A stretch of 64,000 bases of DNA from Amyelois transitella (GCF_032362555.1 NC_083509.1:11245001-11309000), one strand, 5' to 3'. Positions 38,201 through 45,545 are shown, numbered from the stretch's first letter. The notes: a model not told the origin generated them from the sequence alone. Numbers and translations: made by a program.

Positions 38201-41200
38201 ACTTTTTTATTGTTAGATATATTCAACACATTAGTCGACATAAACCTGCCCGCCGTTCCATATTATTTTATAATTGCGATGCCCAACAGGGTTCATATTG
38301 TACCTATTTATAAGCAGAATTGTAATTTAACTGATGTACTTTATGATATGCAATAAAGAATTTGAATCGAATTGAATTGAACAATATCGTTCGCAGCCGG
38401 CAAGTGTGGCAGGGCGGCTGGGTGTCGGCGCTGGGCGCGTACGGCGGCGCGCTGTACCTGGGCGCCGCGAGCGGCGAGCGCGCGCTCATGCGGCTGCCGC
38501 TGCACCGCCGCGACCTGCCCGCTGCGCCCGCGCTGCATGCTCGCGCGTACGCACTCGTCGCTGTTGCGCAGGTGGGTCACAGCTTCCTGCGGGGTAGGCA
38601 GAGTCGACGGTCTCGACGACAATACTGATACGGGCCACGGTCAGCTGTTTGGCTTGGTGATACAATTGAGATTCAAACAGGACAGGTTGCTAGCCTTAAA
38701 AATGAATCCCAAGTTTGTAAAAATATCCCTTAGTCGCCTTTTACGACATCCATAATAACGAGATGAAAAGGTCCTATTCTTTTGCAAATATATTAAGTAT
38801 AGTATAAGATATATTAAGTGTAGTATAATAAGTAGGTAGCTGAAGACTCAGAATAACATATAGGTTACTTTTTATCTCGGAGTTCCAGCGGGGTTGATTG
38901 ATTCCTCTAGTAAAGAATAAATTGATAATAAAACCTATTGTTGTTATAGAACTTAGACACGTTGTATAGCCTATCTGACAAGTACACATAATTGTGAAGT
39001 TGACGTTGTTGAAGAAAATGCTGCAGTGCAGTTTGTGACCGCTCCTTCTGCACTGACGCCTTGGAAGCGGCGGTAAACTTAGTTTTAAGTAATTTATTTG
39101 ACGTCAACCAATGTTGTTGAACCATACGTTTTGACAATTATTAAGCGATATGAAGTATCCTATAATCACTACATAGTATAAAACAAAGTCGCTATTTTGG
39201 TCTGTTTGTCTGTATGCTTAAATCTTTAAAATTACGCAACGGATTTCGATGCGGTTTTTTGTAACAGTTAGAGTGATTCAAGAGGAAGTTATTTATGTAT
39301 AATTCTTTCCGAATTTAGCACCCGTGCGAAGCCGGAGCGGGTCGCTGGTAATGAATAAATAATTTTGATGACACGTGATCACCTGCGGCAGGTTGCGCAC
39401 GAGCACCCGTGCGCGGCGCACCCGTGCGGCCCCGCGCCCGGCGCGTGCGGCGGCGGCGGGCGCTGCGGCTGCGGGCTGGCGTGCGCGCCGCCGCCGCACT
39501 GCGCGCCCGGACACTTCCTGTGCGGCCAGGCGCGCCGCCCCGCCGCCGGGCTGTACTGCGTGCCGCTGGCCTGGAGGTGAGGTTGCATGATGAATTTTTG
39601 TTACAAAACAATATTTACATACAGTGGAAATGAGAGCGTTAAGAAGTTGGGTGTGAAATTGAGTGCCCAGATAAGGAACAGCGTGATAAGGGAATGTTGT
39701 GGTGTGAAAGAAGATGTAGTTACAGATAAGACAGTTTAAGAGGATATGTTGAGATGGTTCGGTCATGTGGAGAGGATGAATGAAAACAGGTTGACTAAGC
39801 AGATATACATGGAGAGTGTGGAGGGAAAGGTCGGAGTGGGAAGACCTAGACGAACGTATCTTGATCAAATTAAGGACGTCCTGGGTCAGGTAAAAGTACC
39901 CGAAACCGCCGAGCTTGCATGAAGAGAGTTATGAATGTGTATGAAGCGAAGGAAATATGTAGAGATCGTGGTAAGTGGAAAGAGGTAGTCTCTGCCTACC
40001 CCTCCGGGAAAGAGGCGTGATTTTATGTATGTATGTATTTACATGCCATACTTCTGGCGGAACATGTTAGTCTGGTTTTATTTATTTTTCATATTATGAC
40101 AATGTCCAATAATGTGTTGTCCAACATCTAGTGTCCCAATAGATTGTTGAGCAAAAATCACGTCTTTTATTTTAAAAATTAACATACAAGCAAATATATA
40201 CAATTTATAACAATTTCTACGCATGTAAGATCACATACTCGTATATTTCTAACACCCATTTGTACCATGTTTCAAGTAAATAAATATCATTTAATGAGAG
40301 TTATGAATATGGATGAAACGAAGGAAGTGTGCAGAGATCGTGGAAAGAGGTAGTCTCTGCCTCTTCTCCGGGGAAGGGGCGTGATTTTATGTATGTATAT
40401 ATGCATCCTTACCGCTGTGCGCCTGCAAGTATGGATCGTGGTTTATGTGAGTTAGGATTTTACACGAAGAGATTACCGACTGCAACGTTTGCTGGTAAAC
40501 CTAACTAGTATTGGATACGTGGTTACATATTCAGTTGCCTGAATGTCAAGGTTAAGAACGTAAGAGCAGCGGAGGTGAGCTTATAGTGAATTCTTAATTC
40601 TTGTTAAGCGTTCGTCAATCAAATGTCAGTCTCCTTCCAACTACTTCCACTGTGTTTTATTGTAATTTTTATTTTTAAATACATATATACAATTACACCT
40701 TTATGTCTCACGGTGTAGACAGAAATAATAATTTTAAAAAGACTGAAATGCCACATTCATTCAATTCATTTGGGACCTTAGGAGGCCTTATAGTTCATTA
40801 GTTCAGTTAATTAATTTACATATGATATATATTTCATTTTTTTGTGGTCCATATATTGTATTAATTATTGTAAACAGCAGAGATAATAAGGAGTAGTTAC
40901 ATTTAGTCCTTTTCCACATTCGATCGTACATAGGCTTCGTCAGCATCTAAGCGAAGTTGACATAACCTTATTGAAACCATAGTCCGTTCCATAATTATTC
41001 AACATTTGCGACCAATACATAACGTCGTTGCTAGACAGGGGCTTTAGTTCTATATTCAATAGTTTAGTTTAAATTTGGAACGGCATTTAAAAAGACGAAT
41101 CCCCCCGACATAACGTTATTGAAACGATAGCCAGTTCCATAATTATTCAACATTTGCGACGAATTTTTAACGTCGTTGCTAGACAGGGGCCTTAGTTCTA

Positions 41201-44200
41201 TATTCAATAGTTTAGTTTAAATTTGGAACAGCATTTGAAATGAGAAATCCCCCCACCAGATGCGACGGGCAAGTGGACTGCCCGGACGGGTCGGACGAGG
41301 CGGCGGCGGCGTGCGGCTCGTGCGGCGGCGGCGTGCGCTGCGCGGACGGCGCGTGCGCCGCCTCGCTGGCCGCCTGCCGCGCCGGCGCGCTGTGCGCCGC
41401 GGCGCGCATGCCGCACGCCTTCCGGTCGCTATACACACATACATACATAGAATACCATTTATTGCAATATTAATAATATTGTGAAGTTGACGTTGTTGAA
41501 GAAAATGCTGACGCCTTGGAAGCGGCAGTAAACTTAGTTTTTAAGTAATTTATTTGACGTCAACCAATGTTGTTAAACCATACGTTTTGACAATTATTAA
41601 GCGATATATACCTAGTATCCTATAGTAATGAATAAAAATTTTGAATTTTGAATTTTGCACATCAAATTATATCAATAGATTTATCGTAAGGTTATGTTAT
41701 GGTTGTGAACAAAAGTCGGCCTTGTCGCATTATGCAATTTCTTCCAAGCAGCCACAAGAATATTTCTTGAGATTTTTTTTCAAAGAAGATAATAATATAT
41801 TTAAGATTTTCTACACTTGCGGCTTGCGAAGTTTTGCTCCCTAGCTGGCGTGCCAGTCAGTATTCCCACGAACCAACTAGCGTGCCGGTCACCACCATAC
41901 TTAGGGATCTGGGTTCCATACATACATATAATCACGTCTATATCCCTTGCGGGGTAGACAGAGCCTACAGTCTTGCAAAGACTGATAGGCCACGTTCAGC
42001 TATTTGGCTTTAAGATATGATTGAGATTCAAATAGTGACAGGTTGCTAGCCCATCGCCTAAAAGAAGAATCCCAAGTTTATAAGCCTACCCCTTAGTCGG
42101 CTTTTACGACATCCATGGGAAAGAGATGGAGTGGTCCTATTCTTTTTTGTATTGGTACCGGGAACCGCACAACACTCTGGGTTCCGCTATTCTCTTTCCA
42201 CTTCTTCCGGTCTAGGTACAGCCCCAAGGCGTTTGCTACTCGGCCAACACCTCCAGTAGAGCCGGTATAAACACACTGCCATCGCCGTCGCTCAAACCAT
42301 TGCGTCTTCCTCCTGGCTTTGGTCCCATTTACTTCCTCACCATTTTGAAGAGGAGCCCGGGATGTACGGTTTACCCATGGATCCTGGAATGGGTGAGTCA
42401 GGTTTAAACACGAAGCGCATCGCCTGACTTACCCCTGCAACTTTTGTAGAGGATCGTTCTAGACTTGCAAGTTTAGTGTTTCAAAAATATAGCCATTCAT
42501 CAAGTGTATCCATTTTAGTATATTTTATTAGATATTAGAGTTCCAGATTATTTATCAGCAGTACACCGCACTGAGTCGCACCAACTACATCTGGTCCTTC
42601 GAGCCGGATATGAACCAGCCACCTATGAATATATTTAGTTTGTTAACAAATTTATGTTTTTACAGATGCGACGAACGTTTGTGCATATCGCCTCACTTGC
42701 AATGCGATGGAACGCCGCATTGTGAAGACGGATCCGATGAAGCGCCCGCGAATTGCGTTAGACAAGAGGTAGTCATGAAACTTTGCTAACCTACCGCCTA
42801 AATAAAATTGATTTGCTGTAACAATCTGTACAGATAGATAATTAGCTGATAAACACTCTTCTTCGTTATCACCCCGTAGCATGGCACGCGCGGCGCCGTT
42901 TTTCACTTGTTTATCGCGCGAAATATGTCGCTATTCCGTTTCACGTCATAATAAAAAGTGAAACAGCAATAGTTTTTTGCTTTGCTACGGGCGCTGGGTC
43001 TTACTCATTGAGAAGACCTCGGAACTTAAGAATGTTTTTAGAAATTAAGTATAAGAATTATGTGTACATTTTTTCACAACCTAACCGTTTAACTCAAGTC
43101 CTATGCCACCGATATTTTGTCTCAATTTAACAACTGTTGTTGTTAACATGCATGTTAGTGTACACAATTCAAATTCAAAATATAATTATTATGGGACATC
43201 TCAAATATCGCTTAATTATTGTCATATCTTTTGGTTTCACAACATTCCGTTTCAAAAAATTGTTTGTTACATTTAGGAGAAGGTTTATAAATTCAATAAA
43301 CTTTAAAAAAAAAACAGCACGGAGGCGGATTTTTTTTCTCTTTTTGCAAAAGTTACATGTTTGAATAGTATCTAGTGATGAAAATATTCTTGTTTGTTTG
43401 TTTGTTTGTAATATCTTTACTGTTGTTATATTGAATTGCTATTCTATTATTATATTTCCAGGCGCCTGGACGTCAATCGAGCGCGTTCGTAGTATGCGGC
43501 GCCATAGCCGGCGTAGCGGGCGGTGCATTCGCAGCGTTCGCAGCGCTGAAGCGCTGGAAACTGGTGCAGAGGAGACCGGTTAGACGCGCTGCCCAACCAG
43601 CCGCTCGAGCGATGAAGCCGCTGCATATTGAGGAGAGACGCCCGCTTGAATCTGCTAGCTGTACTCAGTGAGTTTTTAAATACATACATACATATGGTCA
43701 CGTCTATATCCCTTGCGGGGTAGACAGAGCCAACAGGCTTGAAAAGACTGAATGGCCACGTTCAGCTATTTGGCTTAATGATGGAATTGAAATTCAAATA
43801 GTGACAGGTTGCTAGCCCATCGCTTAACTAAGAATCCCAAGTTTGTAAGCCTATCCCTTAGTCGTCTTTTACGACATCCATGAGAAAGAGATGGAGTGGT
43901 CCTATTCTTTTTGTATTGGTGCCGGGAACCACACGGCACGGTTTTTAAATAGTTAACATAATATAAATAATAAAATAAAGCACCAAAAAAAAGTACTCGA
44001 AACCGCCGAGCTTGCATGAAGAGAGTTATGAATGTGGATTAAGCGAAGGAAGTATGCAGAGTTCGTGGCAAGTGGAAAGAGATAGTCTCTGCCTACCCCT
44101 CAGGGAAAGAGGCGTGATATTATGTATGTATATAAATAATATAAATCACGCCTTTTTCCTGGAGGGCTAGGCAGAGACTACATCTTTTCACTGTCCACGA

Positions 44201-45000
44201 TCTCTGCATAATTCCTTCGCTTCGTCCACATTTATAACTCATAAAATTTTGCTTGCGTAATTTAAACTCTTCGCTGATAGTGTCGCGTGATTGGCTGTTC
44301 TGAGTTGTGGCGTAAAGATGTCGCCACATTAATATTATTTTATTTATTTATATATTTATGTACGTACTTAGTACAAAGACCTTAATTATAGTACATACAT
44401 ATAATTACGTCTATACCCTTGCGGGGTAGACAAAGCCAATAGTCTTGAAAAGACTGATAGGCCACGTTCCAGGCGAACGTTTGGCTTAATGATAGAATTG
44501 AGATTGAAATAGTGACGGGTCGCTAGCCCATCGTTTAAAGAAGTCTTACGCCTTAGTAGCCTTTTACGACATCCATGGGAAAGAGATGGAGTAGTCCTAT
44601 CATTTTTGGTATTGGTGCCAGGAACCGATACATACATACATATAATCACGTCTATATCCATTGCGGGGTAGACAGAGCTAACAGTCTTGTTAAGACTGAT
44701 AGGCCACGTTCAGTTCAGGGAACCGATAATATTGTTTATTTCTGTTACAGAATGTCAGCGAGCCCGTGCGACCGCTACCCGCGGCCCACGGCCAACCCGC
44801 CGCCGTCGCCCGCCACGGCCAGCGGGCTGGCGGGGGACGCGGGCGGCGGGGCGGGCGGCGCGGGGGGCCGGCGGCGCGCCTACCGCCACTACCGCGCCAT
44901 GAACCGCGTGCCGCCGCCCACGCCCGCCTCCACCGACGCGGCCGACTCCGAGCCCGAGGCGCGCGCGCCGCCGCCCTCGCCCGCGCCCTGCCTCTACTAG
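15013..45000 (+). CDS. arr: arrow / LRP5-6 Wnt co-receptor, 24 coding exons, complete
   Basis: Single-pass receptor that binds Wnt with Frizzled at the plasma membrane and recruits Axin through its phosphorylated tail. Coding exons, read by eye from GT..AG junctions and frame: 15013-15103, 15313-15536, 15717-15907, 16313-16603, 17021-17205, 17910-18142, 18609-18779, 19659-19892, 20593-20734, 21499-21663, 22447-22591, 23464-23591, 24186-24339, 25236-25510, 25889-26110, 28954-29092, 36300-36575, 37177-37359, 38397-38571, 39392-39576, 41260-41424, 42666-42768, 43462-43667, 44751-45000. They sum to 4533 nt, exactly 1511 codons, with every phase matching. The 1510-aa product is slightly shorter than vertebrate LRP6 (about 1610 aa). 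Order of domains: signal anchor, four YWTD propeller/EGF pairs, LDLa repeats, membrane helix, PPPSP tail. Four full propeller/EGF pairs plus LDLa and PPPSP exclude ordinary LDL receptors. Exon 13 could also be opened further upstream, but only the acceptor before 24186 keeps frame. Confidence 0.95.
17910..21663 (+). CDS. arr: arr exons 6-10: rest of EGF1, beta-propeller 2, first half of EGF2
   Basis: Exon 6 closes EGF1 ([11 protein letters not shown]) and opens propeller 2. Blade motifs follow in order: [61 protein letters not shown] and [13 protein letters not shown]. Exon 10 carries the linker and [14 protein letters not shown] of EGF2. Intron 6 contains a LINE fragment and a short Helitron. 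Intron 7 ends with a family B copy only about 45 bp before the exon 8 acceptor. Introns 8 and 9 contain a Helitron, a family F repeat and a family E repeat. Confidence 0.93.
18148..18248 (-). mobile_element. LINE family A, last 100 bp, start of arr intron 6
   Basis: Reverse-oriented terminal CCTCTTTCCCGGAGGG..CTTCGCTTCATCC, beginning only a few bases after the exon 6 donor. Confidence 0.8.
18321..18504 (+). mobile_element. non-autonomous Helitron, family C, arr intron 6
   Basis: Same termini as the copy at 5872: TCACTACATAG and GGGCGGGTCGCTAG. Confidence 0.85.
19376..19610 (-). mobile_element. family B retroposon, end of arr intron 7
   Basis: Reversed copy from AATCACGTTTATATCCCTTG to CGGGAACCACACTGCACC, less than 50 bp from the exon 8 acceptor. 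Confidence 0.83.
19909..20155 (+). mobile_element. Helitron-like element, arr intron 8
   Basis: Same family as 4733-4996 in the opposite orientation (GAAGAGTTTGTTTGTTTG start); the CTAG end is lost. Confidence 0.65.
20216..20385 (+). repeat. dispersed repeat family F, arr intron 8
   Basis: GGCGACATCTCTACGCCAAA to GAGCCGCGGTTCCCCAG. Confidence 0.75.
20798..21268 (+). repeat. dispersed repeat family E, copy 1, arr intron 9
   Basis: Begins AACTGTTAAGTGTACTCATC and ends GTCACCCTGTATA. About 470 bp, AT-rich, no coding potential. It shares all but a central roughly 100-bp block with 24476-24934. Confidence 0.85.
21706..21970 (+). mobile_element. family B retroposon, start of arr intron 10
   Basis: Full-length copy beginning about 40 bp after the exon 10 donor. 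Confidence 0.86.
21972..22062 (-). mobile_element. LINE family A, 3' end, tail to tail with a family B copy
   Basis: Shares the (ATGT)n tail region with the family B copy ending at 21970, in opposite orientation. Confidence 0.7.
22256..22304. repeat. perfect 19-bp inverted repeat (hairpin), arr intron 10
   Basis: Arms 22256-22274 and 22286-22304 (AAAGGCCGCCTTTTGT core) are perfectly complementary around an 11-bp loop. The arms themselves contain GGCCGCC / GGCGGCC. Confidence 0.9.
22447..26110 (+). CDS. arr: arr exons 11-15: rest of EGF2, beta-propeller 3, EGF3
   Basis: Exon 11 resumes after the EGF2 cysteines ([16 protein letters not shown] spans the junction). Propeller 3 shows [66 protein letters not shown] and VFWGDWNT. 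Exon 15 encodes the complete EGF3, [14 protein letters not shown] to RPDNLTCS, and is far richer in GC than the earlier exons. In LRP6, propellers 3 and 4 form the Wnt3a- and Dkk1-binding half. The exon 15 end and its donor are the seed of the 85-bp tandem array that follows directly. Confidence 0.92.
23211..23429 (-). mobile_element. family B retroposon, end of arr intron 11
   Basis: Somewhat shortened copy ending about 35 bp before the exon 12 acceptor. Confidence 0.82.
24476..24934 (+). repeat. dispersed repeat family E, copy 2, arr intron 13
   Basis: Ends match copy 1. The central block differs (GCCGGCGGAAAAGCGACGCG here), so the two are diverged subfamilies, not a recent local duplication. 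Confidence 0.85.
25644..25743. repeat. 29-bp and 11-bp inverted repeats in tandem, arr intron 14
   Basis: Arms 25644-25672 and 25681-25709 (CACTTTTCACACAACGCAAG..) pair with one mismatch around an 8-bp loop. A second hairpin, TGTCATTGTCA at 25714-25724 with 25733-25743, follows immediately. Confidence 0.9.
26101..28784 (+). repeat. 85-bp minisatellite, about 31.6 units, carrying the arr exon 15 donor
   Basis: The unit runs ACGTGCTCCG|GTGACTATAT..., then a GC-rich stretch and back to the last 45 bp of exon 15. Counting from 26101, the unit recurs exactly every 85 bp to 28736, then a partial copy diverges after 28784. All full units look identical; the only change I see is GACAGC to GACAAC in the last one. 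The first partial unit is the coding end of exon 15 (EGF3), so the array is an amplified exon-intron junction with 32 copies of CCG|GTGACT. 85 is not a multiple of three. Reading on from exon 15 meets TGA at 26197-26199. Homogeneity implies recent expansion or an assembly effect. Confidence 0.97.
28954..38571 (+). CDS. arr: arr exons 16-19: beta-propeller 4
   Basis: Four exons encode the last propeller: exon 16 with AIEYDPTNK, exon 17 with [13 protein letters not shown] and [13 protein letters not shown], exon 18 with [19 protein letters not shown] and [14 protein letters not shown], and exon 19 with a GC-rich, Ala/Gly-rich blade ([10 protein letters not shown]). The YWTD signature is more eroded here than in propellers 1-3, as is usual for this family. 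Exons 16 and 17 are separated by a 7.2-kb intron that contains a family B retroposon at the donor and a 6.6-kb piggyBac-like element. If that intron is not removed, translation stops at once (AAC AAG TAA). Confidence 0.9.
29099..29358 (-). mobile_element. family B retroposon at the arr exon 16 donor, with 14-bp target duplication
   Basis: ACTAACAAGTAAAT occurs at 29085-29098 and again at 29359-29372, directly flanking the element. The duplicated sequence contains the exon end and donor AA|GTAAAT. The piggyBac TTAA begins five bases beyond the second copy. Confidence 0.93.
29610..29677 (+). other. candidate noncoding first exon of the piggyBac transposase
   Basis: Sequence ending CAAACAG|GTATGT at 29677 offers a strong donor, and the sequence before the transposase ATG has an acceptor TTGACAG|ATTAAAATGG (exon from 31038). 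Splicing them would remove the 120-bp minisatellite and place the ATG six bases into exon 2. Inferred from splice signals only. Confidence 0.4.
30171..30990 (+). repeat. 120-bp minisatellite, seven units, inside the piggyBac leader
   Basis: Units start at 30171, 30291, 30411, 30531, 30651, 30778 and 30905, each with GGTATACAG. Units 5 and 6 are 127 bp because of a 7-bp TATACAG duplication, and unit 7 is truncated. Two variants alternate in units 1-4 (CGTTAG with TCTCCG, CGTCAG with TCTCAG), which points to a 240-bp higher-order duplication. Confidence 0.95.
31044..33731 (+). CDS. piggyBac-type transposase with three introns, intact DDD catalytic core
   Basis: DDD transposase or PGBD-like protein. 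Exons 31044-31172, 31252-31338, 31531-31584 and 32043-33731 join in phase 0 to a 652-aa reading frame. All three introns are short, GT..AG, and lie in the acidic, poorly structured N-terminal part. The last exon carries the DDE_Tnp_1_7 domain with the three catalytic aspartates in [11 protein letters not shown] (D318), FMDNFYNS (D401) and [10 protein letters not shown] (D505), at the spacing of the family. A C-terminal cysteine-rich zinc-binding domain follows ([16 protein letters not shown], residues about 619-634). There are no frameshifts or premature stops. Introns are unusual for mobile piggyBac transposases and more common in host-adopted PGBD genes, yet this one still sits between TTAA sites. 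It reads in the same direction as arr. Confidence 0.88.
31892..31919. repeat. 12-bp perfect hairpin in the third transposase intron
   Basis: ATGAACAGGAAT, a CTCT loop, then ATTCCTGTTCAT. Confidence 0.85.
33822..33970 (+). mobile_element. tRNA-derived SINE, family 2, just 3' of the transposase
   Basis: GATGTAGTAGTCAACACACC head, GGGTTCGATCCCCAGTCAGG B box, then a body ending GGTGTTTATCTATTTATGTA. It is a different head from family 1. Confidence 0.75.
34864..34935 (+). repeat. 36-bp tandem duplication in the piggyBac 3' region
   Basis: CATTGGTAAAAATAATTNCT followed by AGTATGTACTATGAAT occurs twice head to tail. Confidence 0.9.
36079..36200. mobile_element. family B fragment fused to a family A fragment
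   Basis: 36079-36156 is reversed family B tail to hairpin. It joins GACGAACGTACCTTGATGAA of family A (+) without spacer. Confidence 0.65.
37400..37592 (+). repeat. dispersed repeat family G, arr intron 18
   Basis: Best kept copy: GAGGGAAAACATCGTGAGGA, TATGGAGGTCAGATGGGAGT, CCTGACTCACCCAATCCAGG. Confidence 0.7.
37948..38120 (-). mobile_element. LINE family A 3' end, arr intron 18
   Basis: Contains the reversed CGTGATTTTATG tail and GGTCAGGTCGAAAGTACCCG. Confidence 0.82.
38575..38785 (-). mobile_element. family B, decayed, overlapping the arr exon 19 donor region
   Basis: Starts at CCTGCGGGGTAGGCAGAGTC three to ten bases after the donor and ends at GGTCCTATTCTTTTGCA. Confidence 0.75.
38990..39165 (+). 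repeat. dispersed repeat family D, arr intron 19
   Basis: GTGAAGTTGACGTTGTTGAA to TTAAGCGATATGAAG, directly followed by a Helitron. Confidence 0.82.
39166..39348 (+). mobile_element. non-autonomous Helitron, family C, arr intron 19
   Basis: Starts TCACTACATAGTATAAAAC and ends GGAGCGGGTCGCTGG (CTGG, still CTRR). It abuts a family D repeat and ends 43 bp before exon 20. Confidence 0.82.
39392..42768 (+). CDS. arr: arr exons 20-22: degenerate EGF4 and LDLa repeats
   Basis: Exon 20 opens with a six-cysteine EGF4 lacking the usual NGGCSH core and continues into LDLa1 ([10 protein letters not shown]), which exon 21 completes with [14 protein letters not shown]. Exon 21 then encodes a cysteine-containing stretch in the LDLa2 position without the acidic CDG..DC.D.SDE half. 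LDLa3 starts at the end of exon 21 and finishes in exon 22 with [19 protein letters not shown]. The exon 21 donor (CCG|GTCGCT) is a poor match to consensus, but it is the only site seen that keeps frame and rebuilds LDLa3. Exons 20 and 21 are extremely GC-rich islands in AT-rich introns. Confidence 0.85.
39645..40037 (+). mobile_element. LINE family A 3' end, arr intron 20
   Basis: A longer copy starting upstream of GATAAGGAACAGCGTGATAA and ending in (ATGT)n, with a small insertion and a deletion in the coding part. Confidence 0.87.
40293..40402 (+). mobile_element. LINE family A, last 110 bp
   Basis: GAGAGTTATGAATATGGATG to GGGGCGTGATTTTATGTATG. Confidence 0.78.
40967..41256 (+). repeat. 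148-bp tandem duplication ending at the arr exon 21 acceptor
   Basis: Two copies with period 148 share GACATAAC..TTATTGAAAC, TTCAACATTTGCGAC and ATTCAATAGTTTAGTTTAAA. The second copy runs into CCCCCCACCAG|ATGCGAC, the exon 21 acceptor; the first has CCCCCCGACATAAC and no AG there. Confidence 0.85.
41472..41655 (+). repeat. dispersed repeat family D with internal deletion, arr intron 21
   Basis: Lacks the CAGTGCAGTTTGTTACCGC segment present in the other copies. Confidence 0.8.
41918..42175 (-). mobile_element. family B retroposon with 10-bp target duplication, arr intron 21
   Basis: TCTGGGTTCC lies at 41908-41917 and 42176-42185. Confidence 0.9.
42873..42991. mobile_element. small MITE-like element, arr intron 22
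   Basis: CCCGTAGCA at the left and TGCTACGGG at the right bound 119 bp containing GGCACGCGCG and ATCGCGCGAAA. Related sequence without clear ends is at 22880-22950 and 51140-51215. Confidence 0.55.
43462..45000 (+). CDS. arr: arr exons 23-24: transmembrane helix and PPPSP signalling tail
   Basis: Exon 23 encodes the membrane helix (about [20 protein letters not shown]) followed by the basic stop-transfer KRWKLVQRR. Exon 24 carries three PPP(S/T)P motifs: [19 protein letters not shown] and APPPSPAP near the C-terminus, which ends CLY. In LRP5/6 and Arrow these are phosphorylated by GSK3 and CK1 and inhibit GSK3 / bind Axin. The tail is short (about 120 residues against about 220 in LRP6) and has three motifs rather than five, with an alanine/glycine-rich spacer. 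The first motif is followed by Thr/Ser at the CK1 position, as expected. An unseen extra tail exon between 43668 and 44750 is possible but the phases already match. Confidence 0.9.
43683..43940 (-). mobile_element. family B retroposon next to the arr exon 23 donor
   Basis: GTTTTTAAATA flanks both sides (43672-43682 and 43941-43951); the left copy starts four bases into the intron. Confidence 0.9.
43988..44245. mobile_element. two LINE family A 3' ends in opposite orientation, arr intron 23
   Basis: A plus copy (43988-44130) and a minus copy (44146-44245) meet tail to tail at their ATGT runs. Confidence 0.8.
44391..44728 (-). mobile_element. nested pair of family B copies, end of arr intron 23
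   Basis: A full copy (44391-44630) is interrupted at its 5' end by a truncated copy (44631-44718), with GGAACCGATA duplicated at 44621-44630 and 44719-44728. The exon 24 acceptor is about 20 bp further on. Confidence 0.85.
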
Positions 45001-45205
45001 TGTCAGTGTCAGTGTCAGTGTCAATGCAGCAACTCTCGCTCATACTGCAGCTAATTGTGTTAGGAACGTGTGACGTCATCTCTAAGCTACAAGTCACGAC
45101 AGCCAATCACGTGACCCCACCACGCTTGTGTCAGTGCAGGAACTCTCGCTCATACTGTAGCTAATAAAATCATATCAACTGTCGCGCGGTTCCCTGATCT
45201 GACTT
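45001..45205 (+). repeat. arr 3' UTR start: TGTCAG microsatellite, 108-bp direct repeat and family F
   Basis: Four TGTCAG-type units follow the stop codon. AACTCTCGCTCATACTG occurs twice about 108 bp apart, with family F between. The second copy runs into AATAAA at 45163. Confidence 0.7.
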
Positions 45206-45545
45206 TTTGGAAGGACGACCTTAATTCGATTAAGGTACATTTGTCTAGGTCTTTCCACTCCTACCTTTCCATCCAAACTCTCCTTGTATATTTGCTCAGT
45301 CAACCTGATTTCGTTCATCCTCTCCATATGACCAAACCAACCAAACAAGCGTACCCTTTTCTATTCCTGTCACTATATCTTCTTTCATTACATTCGCTTA
45401 TCACGCTGTTTATTATCCGGTCACTCAATTTCAAATCGATCATACTCGTAAACGCTTTTCCATTTCCACCGCGTTTATTCTGCTTCCGTGCTTTTGCTAC
45501 ATCCAACTTTCACTCCCACACATTAATGTTGGGACCAACATGACT
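45205..45545 (-). mobile_element. LINE family A, more 5' portion, in the arr 3' flank
   Basis: The reverse strand reads further into the RT domain (KLSDRIINSVISECNERRYS) with frameshifts before the WFGHM segment. It lies just after the first candidate arr poly(A) signal. Confidence 0.8.

Noticed and set aside
39293..39868. 191-codon minus-strand frame, and the many GC-rich frames at 38.3-45.1 kb
   Set aside because: They are antisense or shifted-frame shadows of GC-rich arr exons and LINE fragments.
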